A DNA stretch of 64,000 nucleotides from Ehretia macrophylla. Lineage: Eukaryota > Streptophyta > Magnoliopsida > Boraginales > Ehretiaceae. Made by a program: the position numbers and the translations under genes. This document shows positions 50,310 to 64,000 of this stretch, piece after piece; the first letter of the stretch is position 1, and each line of letters opens with the position of its first letter. The notes beneath the pieces were generated by a model. It did no database searches and was not told the DNA's origin. It saw nothing but the letters and a program-made list of their open reading frames with translations. The stretch spans positions 63,041,747 through 63,105,746 of the forward strand of contig CM075765.1 in NCBI GenBank assembly GCA_037974665.1, given 5' to 3'.

Positions 50310-52613
50310 TCAGACTCGTAAATGTTGCTTTGCATCCTGTTGAAGCATGTATTCTTTCTTCATTTCCTCCAAGACAGCGTCGTTAGTGCTGTAAGAGAGA
50401 CAAAATCAAGAAATGAAGTGAGGAAATATAAAAGGTCAGAGAACATAATCCTAAAATTCTTGACATACATATCGTGCCTTTATAAAGGTATAACCCCAAT
50501 GGTTTAACTGATAAAACATGAAATGCCATAAAAATGATAAAGCAAACTGGAAATTTATAGTTATGATTACAATAACAACGAACTATACTACTTACAACTA
50601 TTAGTTAAGCTTTTGTCTGAAAGCTGTAATACAAGACATACAATAAATACTCCTAACATAAGATGAGCTAAGGGGCTTCACAATGAGGTCCATCAGCAAG
50701 AGTGAGTTTGACATACTTGGCTATGTTTCTGTTCACAAGTTTCAGAAAATACAGAAAACAGGATTCCAAAATTGATTATCAACCTTGTGACAACCTAACT
50801 CAATCAGAAAGGAAGGACACTATAATGTGCATCATAACGTGAAGTCCGAACCCAAATGGCATTCAAAATAACAACCCACCCAGCTAGATAAAGGCTAACT
50901 TACACGACAACTTAAGCAAGCCCTAAGACATATGGTAACAAAGAGCGCCTTAATGTTAGTTATTGAGTAGAGAGACCTATATTAGTTGTGTTATATGACG
51001 ATCTGCAATATGTGAAACCTATAGCAAGCGTTTCTCCCCAAGATTACATTAAACAGGGACGAGGATGAGTTGTAATGAAAATGCAATCAACTTCACCATA
51101 TAAAGCCCTTAGTTCAAGCTGTCAGGGATCCAAGCATCTCATACAGGTATGATAATACTAATATTATGGTTGGAGAGTAACTGTGTTTAACGTTGCGTTT
51201 GGTTTTGAGCTTAAAAGTTCAGAATATTCCCCAGAGGTCAATGAAGATAACTTCCAACTAGAATTTGCCACTAGCGAGCCTAAATCTAATCATCTAGGAC
51301 ACTTTCTAAATATTCTATGACAAGGCTAAAAGAAAGAAATGCCGTGAATGCAATTTTTTATACACGTCGTTGTAAGATATTTAAGGACTGGGGGTAGATG
51401 GGGAACTTAGAATCTTGCCCCAAATTTATCAAGAACTTGTTAATAAGATTTGCATGACGACAACCCTGAAGGCTTTTTCTTCAAAAGCTATAACAAACGA
51501 ATAAGCTTTCCAAAGGAACTTACTATTGGTGAAGGCATTCGTTCAATTCTTTAGCTTGTTTGCGACACTGCCAAACAACAGACAACGTTTTTCCAGAAGC
51601 GCATTCAGCATATTTTGCAGCATAACTATCACATTGTTTTAGGGCCTTCTCCTTCATTTTGCTGCGCAAAGCTGAAAGTTTTGGTAAATGAACATTTGCA
51701 TCTTGCAAAATAAGTTATTCAAGTAAAACAAATGCAAAACCGAACAGATTTCCAAATCAAATATTATGTATATTCATGCAGTCGTTATATACATACTACA
51801 AGCTAATGTCATTACGAGGAAATACAAATTACACCCAAGTTACAAATCAAAGAATCTCGTTGAACGAGATACGCAGCGCCAGTTAAAGTAAGGAAAATTC
51901 ACAGTAAGACCAGAATCGCAGTTACAAAAGGAGCTATAACTGATCATACAACAGTCAAACTCTACCCAATAAAAACTACATAATGCAATCCTTCAAGTGC
52001 AAGTGCTATATTTATGAATTTTTTTTTTAGGGAAAATAAACAAAAACGATCAAAACTGACAATTTCTACATAGCATAAAATGCATTAAATAGCTGATGAA
52101 ACAAAACCTGTGATTGCAAAAAAAATAAAATAAAGCCCAAATTTTGAAGTAGAATATCATAGGCTGAGTTTCACCTTTTACTTAAAAATGTACGCATCCA
52201 TTTCTTTTTTTTGTTTTTTAAATCCATGGGTATCAGGGCTTCATCTGACTAGTATGTACTATGGCCGAGTAATCCTCCACTGGCCGCAAGGGACTCGAAC
52301 TAGCGAACTCTGGAAGCACACCCAAGGCCTCACTCAACACTAATATGATCAACCTTCTTGATTTCACATGAATCCACTTCAATTTATTTTTTTAATAACC
52401 TATTTTTACATTTATCAAACTAGAGTAGAAAACAAGTCAATAATTGCACAAAACGGCTTATTAATATACAAACCCAGAAAAAAGAAATAGAGAGAAATGA
52501 ATTTCTACTAGCATAAAGTATCATTTTTTTTTAATTATTTATATATATTTTTAGATACCTTCTTCAACCTTCTTTTTGACGTGATTTTCTCTTGCTTCTT
52601 GCACGTACCCCAT
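50310..52613 (-). CDS. CMC1-like twin CX9C cytochrome oxidase assembly protein
   Basis: Small protein of the CHCH class, expected in the mitochondrial intermembrane space and involved in cytochrome c oxidase assembly. Exons on the minus strand: 52559-52613 (start MGYVQEARENHVKKKVEE), 51524-51671, and 50310-50388 (YTNDAVLEEMKKEYMLQQ to the stop). The phases agree and give 93 aa. The core has two CX9C motifs, CDSYAAKYAEC and CRKQAKELNEC, separated by 13 residues; oxidative import and folding by the MIA pathway is known for such proteins. The open frame covering only exon 2 misses both ends: its apparent ATG lies in intron 1, and its stop arises from reading through the donor TA|GTAAGT. Close CMC family members cannot be fully separated by eye. 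Confidence 0.9.
52197..52365 (-). mobile_element. tRNA-derived SINE in CMC1 intron 1
   Basis: On the minus strand the segment contains GTGTGCTTCCAGAG, then AGTTCGAGTCCCTTG, which fits a Pol III B box (GTTCGANNCC). It continues with GGCCAGTGGAGGATTACTC and ends in an A-rich tail (plus-strand tttcttttttttgttttttaa at 52,200-52,221). This layout is that of plant tRNA-derived SINEs. The A box is not certain, and target duplications were not resolved. Confidence 0.6.
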
Positions 52614-53747
52614 TATCAATTTGAAGCTGCTAAAATGTGATTTTTTTGTCAGTGCAAAAGAGTTGCAGAGGAGGTGTGAAGAAGTGTTTTTCTTCGGAGA
52701 GTGCGGGCTTTCTCGTGTAACAGCCTCGGCCCAAATTAATTGCTCTCACCAGGTCCAACTAGAGGCATATGTTTTTTTTAAAACTCCAATTTTTCTTTGC
52801 ACCCCTTTATTTTACGGTTTGTGACAGGGGTTTCTTTTGGGCCAAGGGTTCCTATCCCCATACTCCGCCCGTCCTCGCGCTCTACATTTTCATCCCTTAT
52901 TGTCACCCAGTCACCATAAGAAATAAAGATTACCTGCAAATTCTTTTTTATTCTTTTATATCATGTGATATTAAATATTAATTTAAATTACGTAATTCTA
53001 ATACTTTTTATTCGCTCGTCAAATTCAAAACCCAACAATTTTCAAAGGTAAAAAAAGTTAATTTCTTCTCTTTTTCTAAGTCCAAGAATATAAATCACGG
53101 TCAAAATCATACCTCATTCAAGTAAGAATTTCCCAACACAATATTATTACATTCCACCTCATTCACAAAAAAGGCCCAAAAGAAAGGGCACGGAAACCAA
53201 GGGGGTTGCGGGTGTTGGGTTAGGGGTTTGACTCGTCAAACGCCAGCGCGACATCACAAAAGGCCTCCATTCAATTTACGTATTATAGCAAACTCCGCCC
53301 CCACCACCCATCCATCTGTCGTCTTCTGATTGGCCCCACTACCACCCATCTCCTTAAATACATACCCCTTTTCTTCTCATTCCACTCTTCATTTCCATAA
53401 TTCAAACGTCGAAAAAAAAAGAGGTACCTTTCTTTTCTCTCTCTCTCTTTTTTCTTTCAAATTTTAATTTTAACTAGGGTTAGGGTTAGATCTTAGCTTA
53501 TTTTTATATGTTATTTAGCTTTTACTTCCAAATTTGACCTTGAATCATTACAGATCTGAAATTGTTTATCCTTATATTCTCTTCTAAGATTGATTTTAAT
53601 TGATTTCTTTGGGCATTTATGATTTGTAAATCATTATTCTTCTGCTTAATACTAAAGCCCTAATCTGTGATTGATTTGCTGTATATGTATATTTTCCTGA
53701 AAAATTGAATTTTTTCAACTTTAAAAGCATAGAAAATTCATGTGAAC

Positions 53748-53783
<36 letters not shown>

Positions 53784-53953
53784 GTTATAACTCTATTTGG
53801 TTGATGAGGTTTCTATATGTATGTATAGATCAAACTTGTTGAAGGTTTATTTTGCATCTTCTTTTTGGCGCCTTCTTTTTGAATACTTTGGATTATTGGT
53901 CTTAATTATTTGGGATTTTTTGCAGAATTACGTATTAGGTAAATATAGCAAAT
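52614..53953. promoter_or_regulatory. Divergent CMC1 / 14-3-3 promoter region
   Basis: Shared upstream region of two divergently transcribed genes. On the 14-3-3 side a TATA-like TTAAATA lies at 53,354-53,360, with transcription probably starting near 53,390. A 5' UTR intron fits from GT at 53,424 to AG at 53,925 (TTTTTGCAG), 28 nt before the ATG. The intron holds a (TA)n microsatellite. The small frames at 52,621-52,981 are not convincing genes. Confidence 0.55.
53749..53781. repeat. (TA)n microsatellite in 14-3-3 5' UTR intron
   Basis: An uninterrupted run of TA dinucleotides, about 16 units, inside the leader intron of the 14-3-3 gene. Confidence 0.95.
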
Positions 53954-55880
<1,927 letters not shown>

Positions 55881-57234
55881 TGTACTTGTAGTTTAGCCTT
55901 GTACTCTTTATTTGTGATCTTGATGTAGTATCTCCGTGGGGGATTTTCAGCAAGATTTAATGGACTTGATGTCTTCAATGCTAGTGAGAGCCCGAGGGTT
56001 TGAAATGTGTCTGCAGACGTGCATTACAGAGAGCATAATCTAGTTTGATGATCAGTCTATATTCTAGTGGTTTTACCTGTTTCAGTACGATAGGTGAGAC
56101 TTTAAAAGGCTTTCTATAATGTTATTGCTTGTTTTTATTTCTTGCTTATCTTGCTTCGGCAATATGTGGTGATACAATGGGGATGATTTACACTCCATAG
56201 TCCTCTGCAGATCTTGAGTTTGTTTTCTTTCAAGTATTTCTGAAGTTACAGGACTCGAGAATTAAAGTGAAAGATTTGGCACACTTGTTCCTTTCCTTCA
56301 ATGGTGTTATTCACTCTTATTATCAGACTAAGACTAATTTCTGTCTCCATATTTTATGATGGAAGTTAAAAAATGGATAAACGCATCAGGGCCTCTTTAA
56401 TCAAATATATCATTTCTTGTTACAGGGTCCGTAAATGAAAGATTTTCACATTCTCATTGGTCACAGTCTAACAGAATGAGAATAGTAGACTTGAGTTTTT
56501 AGCCACCTAAATAAGGTGGTTAGCTAACTACCGTTTGAACCTCTCTTCTGCTATTGATGTGGCTTGAAAAGAAAATGGAGTCTAGAAAGTTAATAGCGTC
56601 CCATATTAGTGGAAGATGATGTAGTAAGTGATTGGTTTATAAATGAGTTGTATGAATTTGAGTATTATCATGGATTTGTTTTCTAAGTATTTCTTTCTTT
56701 TTAAGACCAACCCTAATCATGGTTTCAAGTTTGACAAAAGTGTTCTTTCAATGGTAACACTAATATTGCTTGCGGGCTTGGGCTGTGGTTTTGGAGTGTG
56801 ACAAAGGTATATCCCACGAGCATTGTTATATGTCTTTAATCACTTTACATCTCCCAACATAATTCTACTCAAGGTACTAGCTAGACTTAACAGAGAGATC
56901 GATTACAGCGCGAAATCTTGATGAGAGCATACTTTTGTTATTTCTCACGTTTGTATTTCTAGAAGTTGAATTAACAAAAACGCTTGCTTGCTTGGCCAAT
57001 ATAAGTAAAGAATCTACGCTAGTATTACACAAGAAGTTGGCATGTCCTCAAAAATTTATAGATGATGCGAAGTTGCAGTGTGGCCGATAATCCTCTAGTA
57101 ACTAGAGTCTACCAAATGAAATAGTGACTAAACATCTTTCAGAACAGCCTCCGTGCATGTAGTGTGACCATTTGAATCTGCCAAAACATGCTGCAGTTTA
57201 GGCCTCGTTTTAGCATTTCATTCAAAGGCCTTCT
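55881..57234. other. 3' UTRs and intergenic DNA, 14-3-3 to AWPM-19
   Basis: Convergent region. The 14-3-3 3' UTR probably ends around 56,050-56,150. The AWPM-19 3' UTR reads leftwards from 57,234. No other reading frame or repeat structure is convincing. Confidence 0.5.
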
Positions 57235-60190
57235 TCAGATCACAGTTGGAGTTTCAGTCTTTGGGTATGTATGCTCCCTGCTGATGCCACCATATGGAGT
57301 TTCATACCCGTGGTAAGCCGGTGCCGGTCCATACCTGTTGCTAAACATACCGGCGTGCAGAAGCAATAAATATAGAAATTGGCTCACTGTTGCAATTGCA
57401 ACAAACGCTTCCAGTGTTTGCTGTGAAAAACAGAGGAGGTTAGCGCCGTTCAGACAAGAAAACCTATGTTTCTGAGAACATATATATGTAGTTGAGAACT
57501 ACCAGGCGCTTTCCTCTGTGCCCTCCCATTATGATCTGCTTGCAGACAAGACTGTGCAGGAAGATCATTAGTTAATACATCTATATAGAAACGCAAAACA
57601 ATGGAACAAAACATCAGTGGAAGAATCAAGTATAAAGGCCACTTTGAAGTGATGGGGATGAACAAAAAGGCAACCCTATGCCAATTATATTCTCACGATA
57701 CACAGAATTTGCAGGTTGCTCCTCACTGAAGAATTTTTACACGTGGGGTTGAATGTGGGCGGTAGTAACTTTGATTGGTCTAAGGTAGTGAGATTCCTTA
57801 TCGTATAACTAGCAATCTACACGAATGGTGTAATGACTATCTCGCTTTCTCTGACTGTATTTCTTTTAGGCTCTCGAGATTCACAGTCACTCTTTTTAGT
57901 GAAGAAGGATAGTACGTAAATGGCAATTTTCAGATGATGGAATCGTTCCAATGACTAGGACGAAGAAACCAAATACTCAAGTCTAATCTTGATGAAGCAC
58001 TCTCGCACAGCAACAATTTTTTGATACTCTTAACTAATGCCAAGGCACCTCATACATATGCCTAACACAAGACCACCAACATATTGACATAATAATTTTG
58101 CTGTCTAAATTACATAATAATTCTAGAAGTGCTATAAAAGTGAAACTAATAAAACTCAATAGACGAATAAATAAATCATACAGGCTTGGTTTAATTTCGA
58201 CCTCCCCCAGCCTTACAACTTAAAAAAAAAAAAAAATCTATGTATTATTTAAAAAAAAAAACTAAGCTGCCCCCTCCCCCTCCCCTTCCCCTCTCTCTCT
58301 CTTATTTTTTTGTTTTTCATCAATGGTCCCCTAACTGAATTTTAGCTCCCAATATTAAATTTCTAGTTCTGCCCGGTGTACATCAATATGTATGTAGTGA
58401 AGCTATGTAGTAAATACCCGAAAGCAAGAGCTGTTACAGCCCATGAAATGATTGCTGTAGAAGCTGCACTGGCGAGACTATCACTGCGCCATGATCGAAG
58501 ATGCACCAGCCCAGCAAGGACTGAGCAAGCACCAATAACTCCAGCAATCAATGCAAATATTAATAGAAATGTTGTAGATGGATTTCCTCCCAGATCTGTT
58601 GAAAAAGAAAAAGAGTACAGTGAAGTTTCGTCTACCTGTGTTAAACATAATACATAAATACGACAGATGAGGTGGTTACTTAATAACTTGTTGTTTTTCA
58701 TATTTTCATTCTTACTTTTAAGTCATAGCGTACTAAATTTTCTTTATGTTGCCATCTGAAATTTCGAAGTGTTTGAAACTAATTTACATCAACTCTGTGA
58801 AATAGTTAAGTAGTAACCTGTTGTAAACCTAAAAAAATATTAATAATAATAATAATCTCTACAAACAAGTACCTTATATTTCTCTAAGTCCTCGCGACAT
58901 AACATGCGAAAAGTTCCATCACCAATGACATAAGATGTATAACATAGACCGCAATTTCAAACAATTACATTGTTTGCATAGAAATTGGAGCATACGTTAA
59001 AATTTTTCACATTAATTGGAGACACAATAAATGTGTTGTTTATCGTTTAAGTAATAACTTAAGTTAACCATATTTAACCAATGAATTCACGATCCAAGAC
59101 AATTATTCGTCTTACTGAAAACCCAACAAAGGAAATAACAAAGAAAATAAAAAAGTTGTAAATAAGTTAAACTTTGTCCCATGGAGTATTAACAATGATG
59201 AATTGTGAGCTACACACGCAAAAGGATCTTGATAAAGTTGCTTACTGTATGGCGTAAGGAAGAGAAATGTGTGTCTGAAATCAGTTAGCCATTTTATACA
59301 TTCATGCATATCATGTGCTAACGTGCAAGTCTAATTAATTTCTTTTTTAGCAAGATCCTAGCAACACGGTCACTAAACTATATCACCCAAAACTAAACTT
59401 CACATCTTAATTGTTATCGTACGTAATTTTATGTATACAAGTGTCATATGCCTTCGTAATAAGGAATAACAAAAATTATATGTAATCGTTCTTGTTTCTT
59501 TCTCTTGTTTAAAGTTATCGTTAGTGGTGGTTCTATAGATTATTCACTTAATATCACCAAATATGTGCTCATCTGAATGTGACTTGTGAGTAGATAAATA
59601 AATAAAGGATAATTTATTGAAATGGACTTAAATCTTTATCTTTTTTTATATTTAAGTCTTCGATATTTTATTTTTGATAAAATAGTCATTTATCTTTTAT
59701 TTTAGTGACAACTATTAATCTTTGAAATAAAATTTATTAAAAAATAATGTTAGTGAACACGTGAATAACACGTAACCACAAAATGTATAAATTTTAGTAT
59801 ATTTATCTTTTATCGTGTGACAATTTTATCTCTAAAAATTTATAAATTTTGCGATCACGTGTTTATTAACGATATTTTTTTGATAATTTTGCTCTAAGGA
59901 TTAATGATTATCACAAAAATAAAAGATGATAGATCATTTTATCCAAAATAAAAGATAAATGATTTAAATATCAAAAAATACAAAAATTTAGGAGCATTTC
60001 GGTAAATTACTCATGAATAAATGTAACAAAAGAGAGAGAGAGAGAAAGAGAGCTAACGCGGATGATTCTGTTCGCCATTGATGTATTTGTCCAAAGACCA
60101 TCCTGCTAGTCCAACTAAAATAAGACACACAACAAAATTCCCCACTAAAAGAGGCCCCATGAGGCTTCTCCCACCCGTTCCAATCGCCAT
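57235..60190 (-). CDS. AWPM-19-like plasma membrane protein
   Basis: Small tetraspanning plant membrane protein; the family includes wheat AWPM-19 and rice PM1, associated with abscisic acid and stress, the latter reported to move ABA. Minus-strand exons: 60058-60190 (MAIGTGGRSLMGPLLVGNF, then AGWSLDKYINGEQNHP), 58418-58595 (LGGNPSTTFLLIFALIAGVI, then LRSWRSDSLASAASTA), 57503-57551 (LVCKQIIMGGHRGKRL) and 57235-57420 (QTLEAFVAIATVSQFLYLLL to the stop). Total 546 nt, 181 aa. Four hydrophobic segments are spread over exons 1, 2 (two) and 4, with a short hydrophilic Tyr/Pro-rich C-terminus. Intron phases agree throughout. The open frame around exon 2 alone gives a wrong product. Intron 1 contains a MITE. 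Confidence 0.93.
59607..60012. mobile_element. Palindromic MITE in AWPM-19 intron 1
   Basis: An AT-rich segment of about 405 bp whose two halves are near reverse complements. The left end ggataatttattgaaatg matches the reverse complement of the right end, gagtaatttaccgaaatg. The inner parts pair likewise, for example catttatcttttatttt against aaaataaaagataaatg, and cacgtg-containing strings face each other near the centre. No coding capacity. The target duplication is unclear in the surrounding TAAATA-rich sequence. Confidence 0.8.
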
Positions 60191-61764
60191 GAACTTAGCT
60201 GAAAGGTTTTGTGTGCGTGTTTTTAATGGGCTTTCAGTCTGTGAGTGTGTGTGTTTTCTTCAAGTTGATGACAAAATGCAAAAGGGAAAGAAATGGTATT
60301 GGTTTACGTGGCTGCTTGTGGAGGCCTATAGCATACAGGTGTTTTATGAGGGGCAAGTAGTGTTTGCTTGTGCCTCCAACTAGGAATGGCGTCAAAAATT
60401 TTTATTAGTCGATGTTAAAATTTATAATTTTTAGATTATATGAATTTTTTTTTAATAAGGATTAATTAATTTTTTTAATTAAAAATAAATAGATATTTAT
60501 TTTTAAAATATATATATATATAAATTTTAATATTTTTATAAGTTAGTAAGTGTTAAAATTTATAATTTTTGAATTATACGAATATTTTTAGTATAAATTA
60601 ATTATTATTATTTAATTAAAAATACATAATTTTTAATTCATTTAAAATAAAATACATAAAAATTTTAACAATTTTATTTATCCGCCACTGCTTGCCTCCA
60701 ACGTAGGGGATTCGTATGGCTCAATCCTCAATGGTAATGAGACCAGCGTTGGTCCAATTTTAGAAAAAGTGAAAACTTCCAATTTCATTCACGCTGGCCA
60801 AGTGATGTAACAAGCGTCCTTAGTTGCAACTATAGTTTGGATAGCAAGAAAGAAAATTCAAAGGAAAGTAAAGTTATTGAAGAGTTTAACAGAATAATCA
60901 AGTTATAACAATATGTTATAATTTGGTATTTTAAATTTAAACATTTGACCTTTATTATATTCTAAATAAAACAAAAAGAAAGAAAAGTTGGTAAATTTTT
61001 ATTTTCTTCGTGTTTGCTATGTTAAAAAAAAAGAAGGTAATCTTAATTGACAAAGAAAAAATCGAAAAAGTAAATTTGCTCAATTTTGTCCAAATGGTAG
61101 TGATATATGCATGCCTTGTTTGTTGCATGAAGTTTTTCCCGCAATTTGTCTAAAAGAAAATACAAAACTAAAGTAAAGGAAACTTGCTGATGCTTGGCCT
61201 AAACTGACAAAAAAAAAAAAAAAAATAGGTTTTGCTTGGTCAATTACCATAGTTCTTCTTGTCTAACCGTTTAAGATAAGAAAGTTTGACTAAGACATCA
61301 ATAGACCAGGGGAATCTATCCAAATTGGGATTTTTATGTTTTTCCTAATCCAAATTGGACAAGATTTACATAGTAATTCTTTCCCCAAATACTAGTATTG
61401 ATTTTGGCCAGTATTTTTTTTTTCTTTTACAGGAAAGCAAAAGTCGATTACTAAAAAACTCAATATATATATATGCATGGAGGTAATTATATACTATCCA
61501 AACGTACGCATAAGTATATTATTGGTGCGGAATTATAAAAAAATAATTGGTAATTTCTAATCAGAATGAATCACTAGAACTCTAATCATATTCGGATTAG
61601 ATTTCCACACAATTTGAGTATAATAACACCATCTTAATGCCTCTATAAATATGATTATAGGCTTACAAGAAAATCATAATTTGTTTAATTTCTTCTTCCG
61701 TTAGTTTCTTCTGCTTTTCGTGCTTCCCTCTTTCGTTTTCTTTGCTTTTTCTTCTTTAGTACTG
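60191..61764. other. Intergenic DNA between AWPM-19 and the STP gene
   Basis: Divergent promoter region. At 60,400-60,670 a degenerate AT-rich unit (gttaaaatttataatttttgaattat-like) occurs at least twice. Poly-A/T runs are frequent. The 101-codon frame at 60,078-60,383 is the antisense of AWPM-19 exon 1 plus spacer and is not a gene. Confidence 0.45.
61644..61650 (+). promoter_or_regulatory. Likely TATA box of the STP gene
   Basis: TATAAAT inside ctctataaatatg, about 115 nt before the start codon. A start of transcription around 61,675 would leave a leader of about 90 nt, which is reasonable. Confidence 0.55.
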
Positions 61765-64000
61765 ATGGCTGGTGGCGCAATAGTGGTTAGTGGTGGTTCT
61801 CCAGATGGCTATCCTGGTAAAGTTACGCGATACGTCACGACAACATGTATCATGGCAGCCATGGGAGGATTGATCTTTGGGTACGACATTGGTGTATCAG
61901 GTACGATATTAATTAATATCTTGCACAAAATTATACATTCACCATGTTTAAATTTTCATGCACGTCTAAATTCTTAAGTTGTGTTAAATCATTGTTTACG
62001 TTTCAACTTTTGCCATGTACGTATTTGTCTTGCTTTTTAGTATTTATTAAGCACATGAACGAATTCAAAATTTAGAATTTTTATTCAATGAAATAATAAA
62101 AAAAATAAAAAAAATAAAAATAAAAAGTTTAAGATGCGGAGACTACATTAATTAAGTTTTTAATCTACAAATACTTTCGTGAATAAATCCTTGTATAATG
62201 GTTCAGATTTTGAAAATTCATGTTTTTATAAATTATCGTTCTTGATATACAGGTGGAGTTACCTCCATGGCACCTTTCTTGAGAAAATTTTTCCCATCGG
62301 TATACCGCAAGGAGGAGGTTGATCAGTCGACCAACCAGTACTGCAAATTTGACAGCCAACTTTTGACGCTGTTTACATCCTCTTTATACTGGGCTGCACT
62401 TGTAGCATCTTTTGGTGCATCACACGTCACAAAAAAATTTGGTCGACGTATGTCCATATTCTTCGGCGGTCTTATTTTCTTAAGCGGTTCCATCCTCAAT
62501 GGTGCAGCTGTGCACATTAGCATGCTCATCCTAGGCCGCCTATTACTAGGATTTGGTGTTGGTTTCATTAACCAGGTATATATTTACATATATCCCCGAA
62601 ATTCTAGCTCTAAATATGTTTAGTCCTATATATCTCAGTGTACGTATTCATATCTTTATATCACAATAATTCTCACCACATAGAAAACATGATAGAAACA
62701 TTATTCAATTCGAGTGATATATAAAAGTAATCTCTACTTTTACTTGTTACAATATATACTTGTATTATAGTAAAAATCACAATCTCCAAAACTAGTTACT
62801 CCTCCTCACCAATTAATTTTAGGATGAAACTACATAGTACTTAACATAATAATAGAGTTAGACTTACCCATTACGCATCCATGCACCAGCAAATTATTCA
62901 AAAAATCTATATTTTCAAATCGAGTCGCACTTGAGATAGGTTTTACAATATATTCTTACTCAAAAACTAACTACTTCTCGTAGTACAAATTAATTTTAAC
63001 ATAGAACGACATTGTAGTGAACATTAGCATGTTTGGTTTTGATTGCAGGCTGTGCCGCTTTATTTATCAGAGATGGCTCCTTACAAATACCGTGGTGCAT
63101 TCAACATTGGCTTCCAACTCAGCATCACAATCGGCATATTATTTGCCAACTTGTTCAACTATTTCTTTGACAAAATCAAGGGTGGTTGGGGATGGAGGCT
63201 CAGCTTAGGACTAGCTGCTGTTCCTGCACTCATCATCACTTTTGCAGCTTTTTTCCTCGAGGATACACCAAGCTCCTTAATAGATAGAGGCAAACACGAA
63301 GAGGCAAGAGCCTTGCTTAAACGTATCCGTGGAGTAGAAGATATTGATGCTGAATTTAACGATCTTCTTGAAGCTAGTAGAGAATCAAAGCAAGTTGAAC
63401 ATCCATGGAGGAATTTGCTGCAGAGGAAATATAGACCCCAGTTGGTTATGGCTGTTTTGATACCATTCTTTCAACAAGTTACAGGCATCAACGTGGTCAT
63501 GTTCTATGCCCCTGTGCTCTTCAAAACGATTGGGTTTGGAAGCAGCGCATCCCTCATGTCTGCACTTATTACTGGGATTGTTAACGCACTTGCCACTATT
63601 GTCTCCATTTATGGCATTGATAAATGGGGTAGGAGAGCTCTATTCAAACAAGGTGGTATCCAAATGCTTATCTTCCAGGTAAATTAAAAATTCTTTTTTG
63701 ACGTTTAAATCACAAGTTTAATTTATACGATAACGCACACTAGCCTTAAATTGGACGAATCTAGAATTTTTATTCATTCGGTACTAAAAACACATTAATT
63801 TTGCAGATCGCCGTGGCATCACTAATTGCATCCCAATTTGGAGTATCAGGAGACGTGACTGACCTCCCAAAATGGTTCGCCGTAGTTGTGGTGATCTGCA
63901 TATGCTTCTACGTTGCTGGATTCGCATGGTCATGGGGGCCACTGGGTTGGTTAGTGCCAAGCGAGATTTTCCCATTAGAGATTCGATCAGCTGCGCAGAG
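61765..64000 (+). CDS. STP-family monosaccharide/H+ symporter (5' part)
   Basis: Plasma-membrane hexose-proton symporter of the major facilitator superfamily. Exons 61765-61900, 62253-62575, 63049-63678 and 63807 to beyond the window; about 427 of an expected 510 residues are present. The ATG at 61,765 gives the usual STP start ([11 protein letters not shown]) and matches family length; an upstream in-frame ATG at 61,720 would add 15 hydrophobic residues and is less likely. Motifs: [10 protein letters not shown] (38-47), STNQYC with the conserved lid-domain Cys, [44 protein letters not shown], and [20 protein letters not shown] near the edge. No frameshift or stop is seen. It is closest to the STP1/STP5-type group as far as memory allows; substrate not assignable. 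Confidence 0.95.

Noticed and set aside
58376..58657. 93-codon plus-strand frame
   Set aside because: Antisense to AWPM-19 exon 2.

Overview
This is a plant nuclear window, most likely from a eudicot. The protein genes have many short GT-AG introns and AT-rich intergenic DNA, and the families present are typical of plants: a sugar/H+ symporter of the STP type, an AWPM-19 membrane protein and a plant-type 14-3-3. Inside it lies about 38 kb of a quite different, visibly more GC-rich character. That block carries the plant mitochondrial nad1/matR locus and fragments of LINE and Ty3/gypsy retroelements. It is best read as a nuclear insertion of mitochondrial DNA (NUMT), because matR in it has three stop codons but no frameshift, all explained by C-to-T or G-to-A transitions.

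Layout. 1-835: AT-rich repeat ending in an LTR-like TGTGACACCCG terminus on the minus strand. 836 to about 39,530: the mitochondrial-type block. It holds a broken LINE (EN/RT part at 836-2,110, ORF1 part at 13,960-14,480, both minus strand); nad1 exon 4, the cis-spliced group II intron 4 carrying matR, and nad1 exon 5 (7,458-10,980, plus strand); a group of short open frames including one acidic 158-codon frame (10,913-11,898); a Ty3/gypsy gag region (17,230-19,290); a gypsy RNase H/integrase fragment (36,330-36,960); a gypsy gag-like fragment at the right end (minus, 38,990-39,480); and long stretches in which nothing is recognisable. About 39,530-64,000: ordinary nuclear DNA with five genes.

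The nuclear genes are CCT6 (zeta subunit of the cytosolic chaperonin, plus strand, 15 coding exons, 535 aa reconstructed), a CMC1-like twin CX9C cytochrome-oxidase assembly protein (minus, 3 exons, 93 aa), a 14-3-3 protein (plus, 4 coding exons, 259 aa), an AWPM-19-like membrane protein (minus, 4 exons, 181 aa) and the 5' part of an STP monosaccharide transporter (plus, runs off the window). Every splice junction was read from the sequence and every reconstructed frame closes. The genes are not functionally linked; CMC1 and 14-3-3 are divergent neighbours, and CCT6/CMC1 and 14-3-3/AWPM-19 are convergent pairs.

The most interesting structures are: (a) a 3.8-kb insertion with TG...CA ends and a 5-bp target duplication in CCT6 intron 8, containing a long near-perfect inverted repeat that could fold into a hairpin in the pre-mRNA; (b) the NUMT itself, with its stop-codon spectrum and unedited nad1; (c) the nesting of LTR element in LINE in mitochondrial DNA at the left edge; (d) a palindromic MITE in AWPM-19 intron 1 and a tRNA-derived SINE in CMC1 intron 1. 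I found no CRISPR array, no intact tRNA or rRNA gene and no clearly new multi-gene system.
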